Assembly (NCBI RefSeq): GCF_000317105.1
Contig: NC_019693.1
Coordinates: 62,001-126,000, forward strand
Reading direction: 5' to 3'
Length of the DNA: 64,000 nt
DNA from: Oscillatoria acuminata PCC 6304
GTDB lineage: Bacteria > Cyanobacteriota > Cyanobacteriia > Cyanobacteriales > Laspinemataceae
Below are positions 28,065 through 37,269 of this stretch, piece after piece (positions within the stretch are counted from its first letter, which is position 1; the number at the start of each line of letters is the position of its first letter). Position numbers and translations under genes: made by a program. The notes beneath the pieces were generated by a model. It did not search any database. It was not told the origin of the DNA and worked only from the letters and a program-made list of their open reading frames with translations.

Positions 28065-28349
28065 ATGAAGGAATTGAAAGAAATCTTGATTAGCTTGCTG
28101 AACCTTTTAGGCTGGGCCTGGTGGATAGAGATTGCCACAGACAATCCTCGGTGTACTTACTACTTTGGACCATTCCTGAGTAAAACGGAAGCCGAAACGG
28201 CTAAAAACGGCTATATAGAAGACCTCGAACAAGAAAGCGCTCAGGGCATCTCCTTTGCGGTCAAACGCTGCAAACCCAGCGATCTCACGGTTTATGATGA
28301 GCCGGGGGAGATGGGTAGTCGGGGAAACTCCCCGGCCTATAGCGGTTAG
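28065..28349 (+). CDS. DUF1816 protein
   Basis: 94 residues. The start LLNLLGWAWWIEIATDNPRCTYYFGPF followed by a segment with SKTEAETAKNGYIEDLEQE is the pattern of DUF1816, a small cyanobacterial family of unknown function that occurs near phycobilisome and stress genes in other genomes. Soluble, with a conserved Trp-Trp and Tyr-Tyr-Phe-Gly-Pro core. It lies 70 bp downstream of rlmB on the same strand. Confidence 0.85.
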   Translation: MKELKEILISLLNLLGWAWWIEIATDNPRCTYYFGPFLSKTEAETAKNGYIEDLEQESAQGISFAVKRCKPSDLTVYDEPGEMGSRGNSPAYSG

Positions 28350-28371
28350 TTTGAACTGGGAGGCTGACTCA

Positions 28372-29241
28372 TTATTGGGAAGAACTCTCGGATGATGCAA
28401 CGACTTGGGGATGGAGATCAATCCAGTGATCAATGTCCCCGATGACTTGCCCTGGGATTTCCCAAGGAAACAGGTGAGCGGTATTGGGATAGCAGATGAA
28501 CTCAGAATGTTTGAGGTGATCGGCGGTTTCCCGGCTTGAATCGGCGGTAATGTGGCGGTCCGCTTCCCCCGCCATCACTAAGGAGGGACAAGTGATTTGT
28601 TCCAGGTCAGAGAGTCGGTTGTAACCCCCTCGGAGGGCAGCATTGAGTGCATTCCGGGCAGGAAGGCTCGTTTGAAGATAGGCAGACATCCCGCGAGAGG
28701 CTAGGTATTGGTAAGCCACGGGAGTATGTTGCTGGATTAGGTAACGATAGAGCGATCGCCGGCCCAAAGTTTCGATATTCCATTGCCAACTCGGGACGAC
28801 TCGATTAATAATCGACGAGACCCCGGTAAATGCTAAATCTTGCCAACTAATCGGCGGATGGGAACTGCGGGGACGGGCGGCAGTGGCGACTAACATCAAC
28901 CCCGTAACGCGATCGGGGTGTCGCAACGCCAGTTCCATTGCTAAAATCCCTCCCAGGGACCAACCTAAGAGTAAAAAGCGATCGACCCCGTGGCGATCGA
29001 GCAATGCTTCGATATCCTGAAGATGGTCTGTCATTTGAAAGCGCCCTCGGGTCCGGCTTTTCCCGTACCCTCGCAAATCCGGGGCAATGGTTTGGAATCG
29101 GTGGCTCAAATGGTCCGTAAACACAGACATGGCAGCCCCGTGACCCGGATGGCCATGCAAACAGAGAATCGGAAAGCCCGATCCCCGAACAATTGCACTT
29201 AAGTGATGCAGAGAATAAGTGAGGGTTGGAGTGGACACCAT
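28372..29241 (-). CDS. Alpha/beta-hydrolase
   Basis: 289 residues. The fold is clear: oxyanion region LCLHGHPGHG, nucleophile elbow LLGWSLGGILAMEL (GxSxG), and a late aspartate/histidine pair in MAGEADRHI and NTAHLFPWE. No signal peptide. The substrate cannot be told; the closest general classes are esterases and haloperoxidase-like or MhpC-like hydrolases. It is convergent with the DUF1816 gene (22 bp apart). Confidence 0.9.
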   Translation of the reverse strand: MVSTPTLTYSLHHLSAIVRGSGFPILCLHGHPGHGAAMSVFTDHLSHRFQTIAPDLRGYGKSRTRGRFQMTDHLQDIEALLDRHGVDRFLLLGWSLGGILAMELALRHPDRVTGLMLVATAARPRSSHPPISWQDLAFTGVSSIINRVVPSWQWNIETLGRRSLYRYLIQQHTPVAYQYLASRGMSAYLQTSLPARNALNAALRGGYNRLSDLEQITCPSLVMAGEADRHITADSSRETADHLKHSEFICYPNTAHLFPWEIPGQVIGDIDHWIDLHPQVVASSESSSQ

Positions 29242-29328
29242 GTGGAATCGTTAAGGTCAAAGGTTTTCCTTTTCATCCTATCGGGATCGCCTCCCTAGCG
29301 GCTACTGCTCCCCCTCTGGTATTGATAT

Positions 29329-29427
29329 GTCTGTAAAAACCCGCACCCTCAAGGGTGGGGCTATACGGACGAAGCCCGCCTGCGCGGGCTGAAGAAAACC
29401 CGAACCCTTGAGGGTGGGGGTTTTTTG
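29329..29427. repeat. Palindromic extragenic repeat unit plus inverted hairpin
   Basis: Unit 29329-29395 reads GTCTGTAAAAACCCG, a hairpin CACCCTCAAGGGTG, CTATACGGACGAAGCCC and a hairpin GCCCGCCTGCGCGGGC. It is followed by an inverted copy of the first hairpin (ACCCTTGAGGGTGGGGG and TTTTTT). The T-run on the plus strand is adjacent to the end of the hydrolase-like gene at 29450, so the block may act as a terminator in either direction. Confidence 0.85.
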
Positions 29428-29449
29428 GATATTTTATTTATGGAGTTCC

Positions 29450-30793
29450 TTAGAGTTGACCACTGCGGAAAAGATATTCTGAGATTTCAGAAATAAACTG
29501 ACGAATGGTCGGTTCGCTATAGGCACCATCGTCAATCACGGTAATAATGTAAGTCTCGCCGAAGAGGTTCATGGCTAAGGTAGTGCCGAGGACGCGAGAG
29601 GTTTGCCCGGTTTTTTCACCTAACCAGTGACCCAACCCTCCTTCTAACCCAGCAAACCCGAGTTCATGGTCATATTGCCGTTCCAGGGAACGAATCAGAA
29701 TTTCATCTCCGAGATGTTCTCGGTTATAGATTTGAATCATCATCTGAGTCAGATCATCGCTGGTGGTGGTGTTGCTGCCGATCGCCACATTCTGCGGATA
29801 AATGCGATCGCCCACAAATTTAGAATAAACCCGCGTCTGGGTGAAACCCCGTTCTTCTAAGACTTGATTAATGTAATCCCACCCCAAATAATCAATAATT
29901 TGATTGGGGCCAATATTACTACTATGCCCGATGGTGGCATTTAAAATCGTATGGATGGGATATTCTTCACCCACCCGCAGTTCCGAGGCATCCTCGGTAT
30001 AATTAGCTCGATCGACATAAATCGGGGTATCGAATCGGAGTTTTTCCGAGGTGACTTTGTTCATTAAGGCCACAGCGATCGGGACTTTCATCAAACTGGC
30101 GGCATCTCGCGCCGGTTCATTTCCGCGCAACCGCCGACAGATATTAGTCGTGAGGTGACAGATGGTGATTTTGACTTGGTTCGAGAGGCCACTACGTTGA
30201 GCAATAGGAATTAAAAATTCGGATTGGGCCACTTCCAGACGGTAGGAAACGGCTTCTAAATTAGCTTGATATTCGGCGATTTTGGCCACCGCGCGATCGC
30301 CATAGTCAGAATCAGCGGGTATTTGATGGAGGTTATCCAGGGCTTGTTCCCAAAGGGATTTGAGGGTTTGTAACGTCTCAACGGAGGAGTTCCCGGCCTG
30401 ACCCAACTCTGATGCTTGAACACCATACTGGAGTGCCTCTTCCCAGTAGGGTTTGCCATTGAGTTGTTTAGCCAGATTTCGTTCTACCGCTTCCATCCGC
30501 GCCAACAGGGTATCGTATCGTTGCAACAACGGCGCAAACTCGGAAGGGGGGGACCATTGATCGGTAGAGACAGGCATCGAGTCAGCACAGTGCAGATCAG
30601 AACCCGAGGGATTGTCCGGTGTAGTGGGGCGATCGCCAACAATGCCAGTCCCGGAGTCCGTCTCCATTGCAGTGGGAGAACAAGTCAGCGGGGGGGCTTG
30701 CGCTTGGGGTTGGGGCATCCACCACATCCCTGCCGCTAGTAGACTCAGAGAACTTGTCAGCGCGATCGCAATCCGTTTTTTACCTCTGTGCAT
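29450..30793 (-). CDS. Class A beta-lactamase-like serine hydrolase, exported
   Basis: 447 residues from the ATG at 30791-30793. A signal peptide or anchor lies at residues 4-25 (KRIAIALTSSLSLLAAGMWW). The catalytic SxxK motif is in AASLMKVPIAV, the SxN-type motif in IGHSSNIGPN and KTG in GEKTGQTSRV, in the order of class A beta-lactamases and related hydrolases. A helical segment of about 150 residues precedes the domain. Cyanobacterial members are often of unknown substrate, so beta-lactam hydrolysis is not assured. Two cysteines (ICHL, ICRR) may pair. Confidence 0.85.
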   Translation of the reverse strand: MHRGKKRIAIALTSSLSLLAAGMWWMPQPQAQAPPLTCSPTAMETDSGTGIVGDRPTTPDNPSGSDLHCADSMPVSTDQWSPPSEFAPLLQRYDTLLARMEAVERNLAKQLNGKPYWEEALQYGVQASELGQAGNSSVETLQTLKSLWEQALDNLHQIPADSDYGDRAVAKIAEYQANLEAVSYRLEVAQSEFLIPIAQRSGLSNQVKITICHLTTNICRRLRGNEPARDAASLMKVPIAVALMNKVTSEKLRFDTPIYVDRANYTEDASELRVGEEYPIHTILNATIGHSSNIGPNQIIDYLGWDYINQVLEERGFTQTRVYSKFVGDRIYPQNVAIGSNTTTSDDLTQMMIQIYNREHLGDEILIRSLERQYDHELGFAGLEGGLGHWLGEKTGQTSRVLGTTLAMNLFGETYIITVIDDGAYSEPTIRQFISEISEYLFRSGQL

Positions 30794-31290
30794 ATTGCAC
30801 ACCCTACCTCACAGAATAAAAACCATCGACGTTCGTTATTCTACTGAATCTTGCACCAACAAACCGAAAACAATTCATAGAGAAGCGTTTTGCGGAATTC
30901 ACCCCCAACCCCTTGTAGCCGAATAGATCACTCATGCCGTTGGGAAAACTGCTCCAATCAAACCCATTACAGAAAATCCCAGAGAAATTCTTACCCCTTC
31001 ATGTAATAGAATTCTCTGCCTCATCAAGAATTAGGAATACTAATCCGGGCGACAACCCACCTGAAACATTCAACCTTCATGCCATGTTCAGGAGAAATTG
31101 GGCGATCGCCTCTATTGTTTCACCCGCGATTCCCTCTCCAGAGAGAGGACAGGGACCCCAGTTCTCAACTAAAGTACCACTTTAGGGTTAAATGCGAGCT
31201 TTTTATTAATGTTCTCACCCCAAGGAAGCGGGAAAAATCTACAGTGTCCCCCGCTTTCGCCTTGACGTTAAATACAAAATTAACATCATC
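30794..31290. other. Intergenic region between divergent genes
   Basis: 497 bp between the serine hydrolase and the cytochrome. It must hold promoters for both, but I see no strong consensus, no RNA gene and no repeat. Open frames here lack ribosome-binding sites and domain-like sequence. Confidence 0.4.
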
Positions 31291-33312
31291 ATGAAATGGT
31301 TGATCCTAATTTTCATACTGCCGGTTGTGGCGGTGATTGGGTTTTTAGTTTCCGGGGTCGAAGTCGTCTTACCGGCGACCCCACCCAGTGAAGCGATGAC
31401 CTACACCCCCATGACCCAACCGGCACCTCCAGGCATCGGTTCCTACGATGTCATCGGACATCCCGTGAGCAAAGCAGAAGCCAGTCGCCTCTTGCAAACC
31501 GCAGCGGGACGAGACTATCTCTCCCGAGAAAATGGGGCGATCGAAATTACCGAAGAACTCATCGACTTAGGGCGTGACAACTTCTACACCGAAACCTTTG
31601 GTAACGAAGTCATCTTTACCGATGTCGTGGGAATTTTAGATGGTCCAATTAACGTCGCCAGCATGACCAAAGCGATTTTGGCCCTGAAAGGAGAACCCAC
31701 CACCAACCTCCAGATTCCCCTCAAAGAGGATATCACCATCGGGGGCAAAACCTTTAAAGCCGGGACAATGCTGAATACCGGACTGGATGTCCCAAAAGGG
31801 TCCGTCCTCCCCCTGGGACTGAGTAATCATCTGAGTGGGGCTAAAGTCCGCGTGGGAGTGACTTGCGCCTTATGCCATGCGGCGATCGATGAAAAAACCG
31901 GGACCATCTTGGAGGGGGCAACCAATAATGATCTGGATGCTGGTTTATTGCTGGCAATGGCGAGTAACACTGCTGCACTGTATCGGCAGACGGGGGTCAA
32001 TCCCCTGGAACTGCCTTTGGGCAGTCATACCTATCTCAATAGCCAAGGGGAACTCGCGAAACTGCCGGACTCCGAAACCTTTGAAGAAGCCGTGGATCAG
32101 GTGTTCCTGAGTTGGACACCGGGCAATTTTGACTCTAGTGGGGATCAGATTGACAATCCCTCGCAGATTCCCCCCTCCTATACCCATGATGCTTGGCCCT
32201 ACAGTTGGACTGGCGGGTCCTCCATTGGCTGGTTCCACGGGTTGAGTGCACTAAATAGTCGGGTGTTTGCCTTTAATGCCGACCCCGTGACGACCGCAGA
32301 AAACAGCGAAAAACTCTATGGGATTGATAAAGAGACCTATTTGGCGGCGATTTTCCAAAATTCTTCTGCTTCCAAATTCCGGTTACCCGAGGGAGCAAAA
32401 CCCTCGGAATTCTTCGCCCGGGTCAATCCCACTCCTGATTCCCCAGGGTTTGACCAAACGATTAAAATGCCGGAATATCCGAATGCGTCACTATTTGCAG
32501 CAAATGGGTTAATGTTGGCGACACCGGGTTTACCTGTGGGTACAACAGCTAATGGGATGTCGGCTTGGCAAAATACCCTGGCACCTCCACCGAATGAATC
32601 CTTGACGGATTCTGAAGCAGTGCAGCGGGGGGCGGTGATTTTTAATCAAGCCGGTTGTGTGGACTGTCACAGTGGCCGCTACTTTACCAATCATGAGGTG
32701 ATCCCCCAACGAGAGGTGGGGACCCAGCCCGAACGAGCTAAGGCGGGCTTGGGACTGAAGAAACTGTTCCAAGACCCGACAACTTATCCCCCGAGTGTCC
32801 AGGTCCCGCTTCCGGAGAATCCGCCGGTGATTCCGGTGCCAATGGATATTACGCCGCAACGGTCAATTGATGTGACTTTTGGGATTACTGAACCGAAGGG
32901 TGGATACAAAGTGCAGCACTTGATTGGGTTATACCTAACAGCACCTTATCTCCATGATGGTGGGGTGGCAGCGGCAGCGGATGGGTTAAGGGAAGATGCG
33001 GATGGTCAGTTTGCGATCGCCAATCCCGATCGCATTGGCTTACCCGGAACCCTATTACAAGGGATAAATCCGGACCCGGAAGCGAGTTTAAGAATGCTGG
33101 TCGATCGCCGCTTGCGTGAAGCGATGATTGCTGCAAACCGGGCTGACTCTAGTCTGCAACGGGTTAATATTGACGGCAGTGGACATAATTATTGGGTCGA
33201 TGAAGAGGCGGGATTTACCCCGGGAGATCAGACGGATTTGATTCAGTTTCTCTTATCCATTGATGATGACCCGGAAGTTTTACCCGAGCCTAAATTAGCT
33301 CAGGGGTTGTAA
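31291..33312 (+). CDS. Membrane-anchored di-haem cytochrome c (peroxidase/oxidoreductase-like)
   Basis: 673 residues. An N-terminal hydrophobic helix (WLILIFILPVVAVIGFLVSG) anchors or exports it. Two CxxCH haem sites are visible: CALCH near residue 193 and CVDCH near residue 456. The C-terminal half with GCVDCHSGRYFT and APYLHDGGVA resembles the di-haem cytochrome c peroxidase/MauG and DHOR groups. It would act in the periplasm or thylakoid lumen as an electron-transfer or peroxide-reducing protein. A 42-codon small membrane protein gene follows 137 bp later. Confidence 0.8.
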   Translation: MKWLILIFILPVVAVIGFLVSGVEVVLPATPPSEAMTYTPMTQPAPPGIGSYDVIGHPVSKAEASRLLQTAAGRDYLSRENGAIEITEELIDLGRDNFYTETFGNEVIFTDVVGILDGPINVASMTKAILALKGEPTTNLQIPLKEDITIGGKTFKAGTMLNTGLDVPKGSVLPLGLSNHLSGAKVRVGVTCALCHAAIDEKTGTILEGATNNDLDAGLLLAMASNTAALYRQTGVNPLELPLGSHTYLNSQGELAKLPDSETFEEAVDQVFLSWTPGNFDSSGDQIDNPSQIPPSYTHDAWPYSWTGGSSIGWFHGLSALNSRVFAFNADPVTTAENSEKLYGIDKETYLAAIFQNSSASKFRLPEGAKPSEFFARVNPTPDSPGFDQTIKMPEYPNASLFAANGLMLATPGLPVGTTANGMSAWQNTLAPPPNESLTDSEAVQRGAVIFNQAGCVDCHSGRYFTNHEVIPQREVGTQPERAKAGLGLKKLFQDPTTYPPSVQVPLPENPPVIPVPMDITPQRSIDVTFGITEPKGGYKVQHLIGLYLTAPYLHDGGVAAAADGLREDADGQFAIANPDRIGLPGTLLQGINPDPEASLRMLVDRRLREAMIAANRADSSLQRVNIDGSGHNYWVDEEAGFTPGDQTDLIQFLLSIDDDPEVLPEPKLAQGL

Positions 33313-33449
33313 TCGATTATTCCCAGGGGTTTTAACTGGATTAGGGTAAGGTCTCAATTGCCCTAATCCGGTGATAATCGCCATACCTTGACCGATAACA
33401 GTTCAGTTAAAGTTCAGTTGAGTTAGAGTTATTAAGGGAGGAGAGGTTG

Positions 33450-33578
33450 ATGGAAGAATTTATGCGAGGGTTATTGGGCGATCGCATTACCCTAACCTGG
33501 CTGATTTTTATCATTGGGTTTTGCGGTGTGACTTACAGCATTCTGTATCGGGATTCCAATGGGCGATCGTCTGATTAA
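33450..33578 (+). CDS. 42-residue single-span membrane protein
   Basis: Short frame with a strong GGAGGAGAGG ribosome-binding region just before its ATG. The peptide has a polar start (MEEFMRGLLGDR), one hydrophobic helix (about 15-33, LTWLIFIIGFCGVTYSILY) and a polar end (RDSNGRSSD). I do not recognise it. Its position between the cytochrome and the interrupted membrane-protein gene suggests a small subunit or assembly factor, but nothing proves this. Confidence 0.6.
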   Translation: MEEFMRGLLGDRITLTWLIFIIGFCGVTYSILYRDSNGRSSD

Positions 33579-33984
33579 AATTCCAGGAGAGGAGCAAGAG
33601 GCTCCCTCTCCTCATCCAGAAACTTACTCAGTTTCCGGTAAGGGAGGGCGGATAGACAGATACACCAAAGGCCCCAGCAGGGGAACGATCGCCACCGCCC
33701 AGAAAATCCGAGAATCATGCCAACCCCGACGGGCCATATCATCGCCCAGTAGGGTGGGAAAAACTAAGTACAGCAGGGCAAAATCTAAACTCATTAAATA
33801 TAAAAATCGACTGGTTTGCCACTGCTTAATAAATTCATCAAAATTGCCGGAATATAAAGCATAAATCATTAAGCCAATGGTACTGACCAGCAGGGCAATT
33901 CCTGTTAAACGAGCATCAAGCAGTTTGATGATCCAATCTTTTTTGCCGGAAAAGTAAGGGCGACTTTCCCGCAGCAGGATATAG

Positions 33985-35502
33985 GTAACCATTCAGGGGG
34001 ATGGGGATATGGTGTAAACTAGGGGATATGGTGTAAACTGGGGAATATGGACGAGAGCATAACCATAGGCGGCATCAAAATTCCTCGCGCGGACTGGGAA
34101 AGAACCCCAGAAAGCGTGAAAAATGTGGTGAGGAATATTGAGCAACGAATTGCCGCCATTGAAGAACGTCTGGGACTAAACGCCTCAAACAGTTCCATCC
34201 CGCCCTCCAAACAGCCTCCGATAGCCAAAGAAAAGAAGCAAGAGAAACGCCCTCGACGTAAGCGCGGAGGCCAAAAAGGACACAAAGGATTTACAAGACA
34301 CTTATATGAGCCGAGTGAGTGCAGCGAGATTATCGACCATCAACCCGAGACCTGCAAGCATTGCCAAGCCCCTCTGACAGGAGAAGACGCACAGCCTTAC
34401 CGCCATCAGATTGTGGACATTCCTCCGGTGGCTCCAGTGGTAACGGAACACCGACTTCACGCCTTAAGCTGCCAGTGTTGCGGTCAAACCACTCGGGCCG
34501 AGTTACCTAATGATATAAACCCCAGTGGTTATGGAGAGCGTCTGCAAAGTTTGGTCGCTCTGCTGAGTGGAGCTTATCGTCTGAGCCACAATCAAGTACA
34601 AACCCTAATGAGGGACTTGTGGCAAGTGCACCTGAGTACAGGAACAGTCAACCGCATCCGTCAACGAGTCAGTCAGAAACTCAGCCAAGTGGTGGATGAA
34701 GCCAGAGCTTACATCATCTCAAGTGGAACGGCTTACGTTGATGAAACCAGTTGGAGTCAAAACAATGGTGACGGCAATAATCCCGAGAACGCCTCGGCCT
34801 GGTTGTGGACTGCTGTCAGCAATAACGTGGCGGTCTATCAAGTGACCCTCAACCGTGCTCGTAGTAGTGCCGAAGCTTTATTAGGAAAGAACTACACAGG
34901 CCTAGTCGTTAGCGACCGTTATAGTGTCTACAATGGATGGACCGTTGAGCAACGACAAGTATGTTGGGCGCATTTAAAGCGCGATTTCAAACGGATGGCT
35001 GAACGCAGTGGGGTCTCCAAAGACATTGGTGAAGCTCTACTGAAACAGACTAAACGCCTGTTCCACTGGTGGCATCGAGTGCGGGATGGAACTTTATCCA
35101 CAGAGTTGTTCCAAGCGGCTATGGCACGGCTACGTCAAAGCGTTCATCATCTGTTGAGTGAAGCGGCGAGCCTATGTCATTCCAGCCGAGAGCAAACGCC
35201 TTTGGCCAAAACCGCACGCACCTGCGAGCAAATTTTAAAGCTCGAACCGGCCTTGTGGACGTTTGTCGAGGTGAACGCCGTCGAGCCGACGAATAATACA
35301 GCCGAGCGCGCTTTCCCCCGGGCAGTCATTTGGCGTGACTTGAGTTATGGCTCCTGGTCTCGCTCGGGTAGCGAGTTTGTGGAACGTTTGCTGACGGTGG
35401 TCACATCTTTACGGTTTCAGGAACGCCCGGTGTTGGAGTTCTTGATGCAGGTTTTGCATTCTGAGTCGGTCTCTCTCCTCCCTCTACCCCCTGAATAGTT
35501 AC
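33985..35502 (+). mobile_element. IS66-family insertion sequence, complete, 1518 bp
   Basis: Terminal inverted repeats start GTAACCATTCAGGGGG on the left and GTAACTATTCAGGGGG on the right; GTAA ends are typical of IS66. It is flanked by an 8-bp direct repeat GGATATAG (33977-33984 and 35503-35510), also typical. It carries one gene, a TnpC-type transposase, and lacks tnpA and tnpB, as in the ISBst12-like subgroup. A 17-bp direct repeat GGGATATGGTGTAAACT occurs twice at 34000-34040 next to the left end and may bind transposase. Confidence 0.95.
34047..35498 (+). CDS. IS66-family transposase (TnpC-like)
   Basis: 483 residues. Order of domains: a leucine-zipper-like helix (residues about 20-50, ESVKNVVRNIEQRIAAIEERL), a basic stretch (RPRRKRGGQKGHKG), a zinc-binding domain with CKHC and CQCC pairs, and the DDE catalytic domain. 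Catalytic acids are likely in YVDETSW, VVSDRYSVY and TNNTAERAF. The frame ends inside the right inverted repeat, which is normal for the group. It appears intact and may be active. Confidence 0.95.
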   Translation: MDESITIGGIKIPRADWERTPESVKNVVRNIEQRIAAIEERLGLNASNSSIPPSKQPPIAKEKKQEKRPRRKRGGQKGHKGFTRHLYEPSECSEIIDHQPETCKHCQAPLTGEDAQPYRHQIVDIPPVAPVVTEHRLHALSCQCCGQTTRAELPNDINPSGYGERLQSLVALLSGAYRLSHNQVQTLMRDLWQVHLSTGTVNRIRQRVSQKLSQVVDEARAYIISSGTAYVDETSWSQNNGDGNNPENASAWLWTAVSNNVAVYQVTLNRARSSAEALLGKNYTGLVVSDRYSVYNGWTVEQRQVCWAHLKRDFKRMAERSGVSKDIGEALLKQTKRLFHWWHRVRDGTLSTELFQAAMARLRQSVHHLLSEAASLCHSSREQTPLAKTARTCEQILKLEPALWTFVEVNAVEPTNNTAERAFPRAVIWRDLSYGSWSRSGSEFVERLLTVVTSLRFQERPVLEFLMQVLHSESVSLLPLPPE

Positions 35503-36251
35503 GGATATAGGGCATCATTCCAATTACTCCCGACCCATTGGAGGCCAAAAAAGACGGCCAAGCGGGGAGCGGTTGCATTCGTTCATCAATAAACATCAAA
35601 CAGCCATAGACTAACGGCCAAACTCCCATAAAACTAAACAGGGTAAACGCATAAGAATTCACGTCATTAAGTTGCAGTTTGACCATTTTTTCAATCAAGG
35701 TTAAACTGCCGGATTGCTCTAAGGGGTGAAGCTGTAAAACATAACCGACAAAGAATGCCCAAATTATTAACAGAACAATTTTTAAAACCATCATAAAAGA
35801 AAACCTTTAAGGGAATGATTTTTGGATATTATAGGAGACAGTTTGCCAGAATTCCTCTGTCTAGAGTGGAGGTTCTAGAAGAAAAGGAAACACCGTAACT
35901 GACCCGGGGATGTTGTATTCCGGGGTGATTTTGGTGTCAAGGAGGGTGGTGGGTGGCCCTGATTAACTCGGAACTGTGGGGTCGGGTGTTGAAGTGGAAA
36001 CGGATACCTTCTTGACAATCGGAGGAGGATGTCGCTTTTTTGATTTAAGCGAGTATATATACTCAGCATCCGTAAAAATACTGATTTCTGTTAAGTCATT
36101 TGGCTGATGTGAAAATAAAAGGACCGGGTAGACAATAAGTGATTGAGTGATTTCACTTATTCGAGAGTGAGGTTAGAACCATTGAGGGGATGATCAGTTT
36201 AGTTAAGTCACCGGAGGGCTGGTGAAAAAACTGGAGAAAAAGAGGGTCAAT

Positions 36252-36506
36252 ATGGGAAGCATCGGTCAAAGGATTCACTTAAAAGACAGGGAATCAGAAA
36301 ACAAGAAAATCTATCTCTGGATAGATATTGCCCAGGAAAAAGCTCAAAATATAGAGAATCGCTGGTCCCCGTTGAGGGGGAATAAAACCGATTGGGTGAT
36401 TGACGCAAAGGAGTTTCACCAAATCACTCTCAGTAATCGAGGGCCAACTAAAACTCGAAAATTTTTGACGATTGAGGGGGGCTGGTATCGATGCGGCAGT
36501 CTCTAA
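36252..36506 (+). CDS. Hypothetical small protein
   Basis: 84 residues if started at ATG 36252, which has GAGGG five bases upstream; a GTG at 36222 is also in frame. The peptide is basic, with IYLWIDIAQEKAQNIENRW and WVIDAKEF. No family is recognised. It might be a remnant of a larger gene. The ribosome-binding site is the main support. Confidence 0.35.
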   Translation: MGSIGQRIHLKDRESENKKIYLWIDIAQEKAQNIENRWSPLRGNKTDWVIDAKEFHQITLSNRGPTKTRKFLTIEGGWYRCGSL

Positions 36507-37269
36507 TCGAAATTAATAACAATTCTGAGGAAAGATGCATTTTTTCCTATTTTATGGTACTGAGAGAAAAATCTACTGAGTAGGTCCTAAAGGTTATGAG
36601 CAGAGCCTTTGGGTACTTTAGTGGGTAGAAAACTGCTCGGTTTAGGCAAACGCAATCCTCCTCCAAAAATTGGAGGTTAATATCCCTGATTGCTCTTGCC
36701 CATGAAGGGTTAAACCCCATATCTAAAACTGACCAACTTGACATATAGTAGTTACGAAAGTTAGCAAGTTTTTATGAAAACGGGCTAACTGGCTGTACTC
36801 TAACAAGTTAAAAGGTTTATTTTCAGATTTCAGTGAGGTTAAAGCCCGGATATGAAGCAATTTTTAAAGAGCAAAAATTGCCCCTGTTTTATAGACCAAT
36901 GAAATCAGAAGACTTTCGTATCAGCTAATGCTAACACTCAAATTTGCACATTTCCGCTTGAATCTGGCCCCGTTTTTGCTGCCCATCCAGCTATATTTTG
37001 CCCCTGGACTACCTGCGCCGGATATTCACGCGATGTCAGTCCCGGTGACCAGACCCTATGAGGAACGTCCAACTGCAGAGGCGAATTCCGACTGTAAGGA
37101 GAACGATCAGAAAGAATGCGATCATCATCGAGGCAGTAGAGAGGAGCGTTCGGAACGCTAGTTTTTTAAGTTGTACGGCTGAGTCTGTTCTGGGGAACTA
37201 AAAGCGATCGCTTCATGAGGTGGAGGGGCCTAAATGATGGCCTGCCAATCCACCTCAGATAAGTGAGGC
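36507..37269. other. Intergenic region without supported genes
   Basis: 763 bp. It has a lower G+C content than neighbours in 36700-36950 and one 77-codon plus-strand frame (36928-37161) of low-complexity charged end (CKENDQKECDHHRGSREERSER) that I do not trust. No repeats of the families seen elsewhere. Confidence 0.4.

Larger units (their letters stand above)
33624..35794 (-). pseudogene. Multi-span membrane protein gene interrupted by IS66-family element
   Basis: The 5' part (35794 down to 35503) encodes membrane segments ending ...VIGMMPYI; the 3' part (33976 down to 33624) begins at ILLRESRPYF. Removing the element and one copy of the 8-bp duplication leaves 645 bp, exactly 215 codons in frame, giving an intact 214-residue protein with about six hydrophobic segments (e.g. 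VLKIVLLIIWAFFVGYVL, LLYLVFPTLLGDD). The family is not recognised with confidence; it looks like a conserved cyanobacterial membrane protein. At present the first part reads on into the element for about 28 residues and the second part has only a chance start, so the gene is probably dead. Confidence 0.9.

Noticed and set aside
28847-29260. Frames overlapping the alpha/beta-hydrolase gene on both strands
   Set aside because: The hydrolase frame carries the oxyanion, GxSxG and histidine motifs; the others are overlaps without motifs.
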